NCBI GenBank assembly: GCA_009602725.1
Contig: WELB01000186.1
Span: forward strand, 241,892 to 261,178
Length of the DNA: 19,287 bases
DNA from: Spirogloea muscicola
Taxonomy: Eukaryota; Streptophyta; Zygnematophyceae; Spirogloeales; Spirogloeaceae
Direction: 5' to 3'
Of the stretch, positions 19,107 to 19,287 are shown piece after piece. The notes under the pieces are model-generated. The model was given only the letters and a program-made list of their open reading frames with translations, was not told where the DNA came from and did no database searches. The position numbers and the translations under genes were made by a program. How positions within the stretch are numbered: position 1 is the stretch's first letter; the number at the start of each line of letters is the position of its first letter.

Positions 19107-19287
19107 GGTGGAGGACAGCCAAGAGGTTTCCTCTTACCTTGGCGAAGCTTGCAGCGCTTGCTGGGGGTGCTCAAGGCCGGAGCTTGAGCGAGCTGGAGCT
19201 AGCGGAGCTGTGGGACTGGCCTTTGGATCGAGTGACCGACGCTGAGACTGAGAGTGCTGCAGGAGATGGAGGAGGGGGCGGGGGAGG

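Larger units (their letters stand above)
18779..19287. other. Upstream region of the amidase gene, no gene recognised
   Basis: No open frame here shows family features. On the minus strand a TTTTTAAGG stretch (18825-18833) lies about 50 bases before the amidase ATG and could serve as a TATA-like element, but this is weak. A 15-bp dyad GATGGTGGCACCATC is at 18839-18853 and a strong hairpin is at 19075-19106. The end of the window turns purine-rich (GGAGATGGAGGAGGGGGCG). A divergent plus-strand gene could begin beyond the window edge. Confidence 0.5.

Overview
This is a piece of nuclear DNA from a eukaryote, most likely a chlorophyte green alga. The genes are dense with short GT-AG introns, the exons are GC-rich and the introns nearer 50% GC. 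There are plant-type telomeric heptamers (CCCTAAA), fragments that resemble the ends of non-LTR retrotransposons, and protein domain combinations known from plants and algae. The lineage is inferred from these features and was not tested by any search.

Layout: positions 1-1323 hold a 114-bp (AG)n microsatellite and two copies of a short dispersed repeat. Positions 1324-6353 (+) hold an 8-exon gene for a secreted/membrane redox protein with the order signal peptide, DM13, DOMON, DOMON, cytochrome b561 and a long low-complexity tail. A convergent gap (6354-7048) carries a third copy of the dispersed repeat. Positions 7049-13508 (-) hold at least 19 exons of an IPI1/TEX10 homologue, a HEAT-like 60S ribosome-assembly factor of the Rix1 complex; its first exon is not visible. 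Just upstream lie an ambiguous base (13598), a poly-G run and a CCCCAAA array. Positions 13740-15010 are a nest of retrotransposon 3'-end fragments in both orientations, all carrying the same hairpin core. Positions 15580-18778 (-) hold a 9-exon gene for a secreted amidase-signature hydrolase resembling peptide amidases. The last 500 bases are its upstream region, with a strong hairpin and no recognisable gene.

The three genes look like unrelated housekeeping or secretory genes rather than one pathway. I worked out exon borders by hand from splice motifs, reading-phase continuity and remembered family patterns. In the amidase and the b561 gene nearly every junction keeps phase and joins conserved motif halves. 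In the IPI1 gene most junctions do so, and the uncertain ones are named. I found no CRISPR array, rRNA, convincing tRNA or new defence-type system. The least ordinary material is the repeat family with its conserved hairpin, including inverted retroelement ends that encode the same C-terminal peptide on opposite strands.
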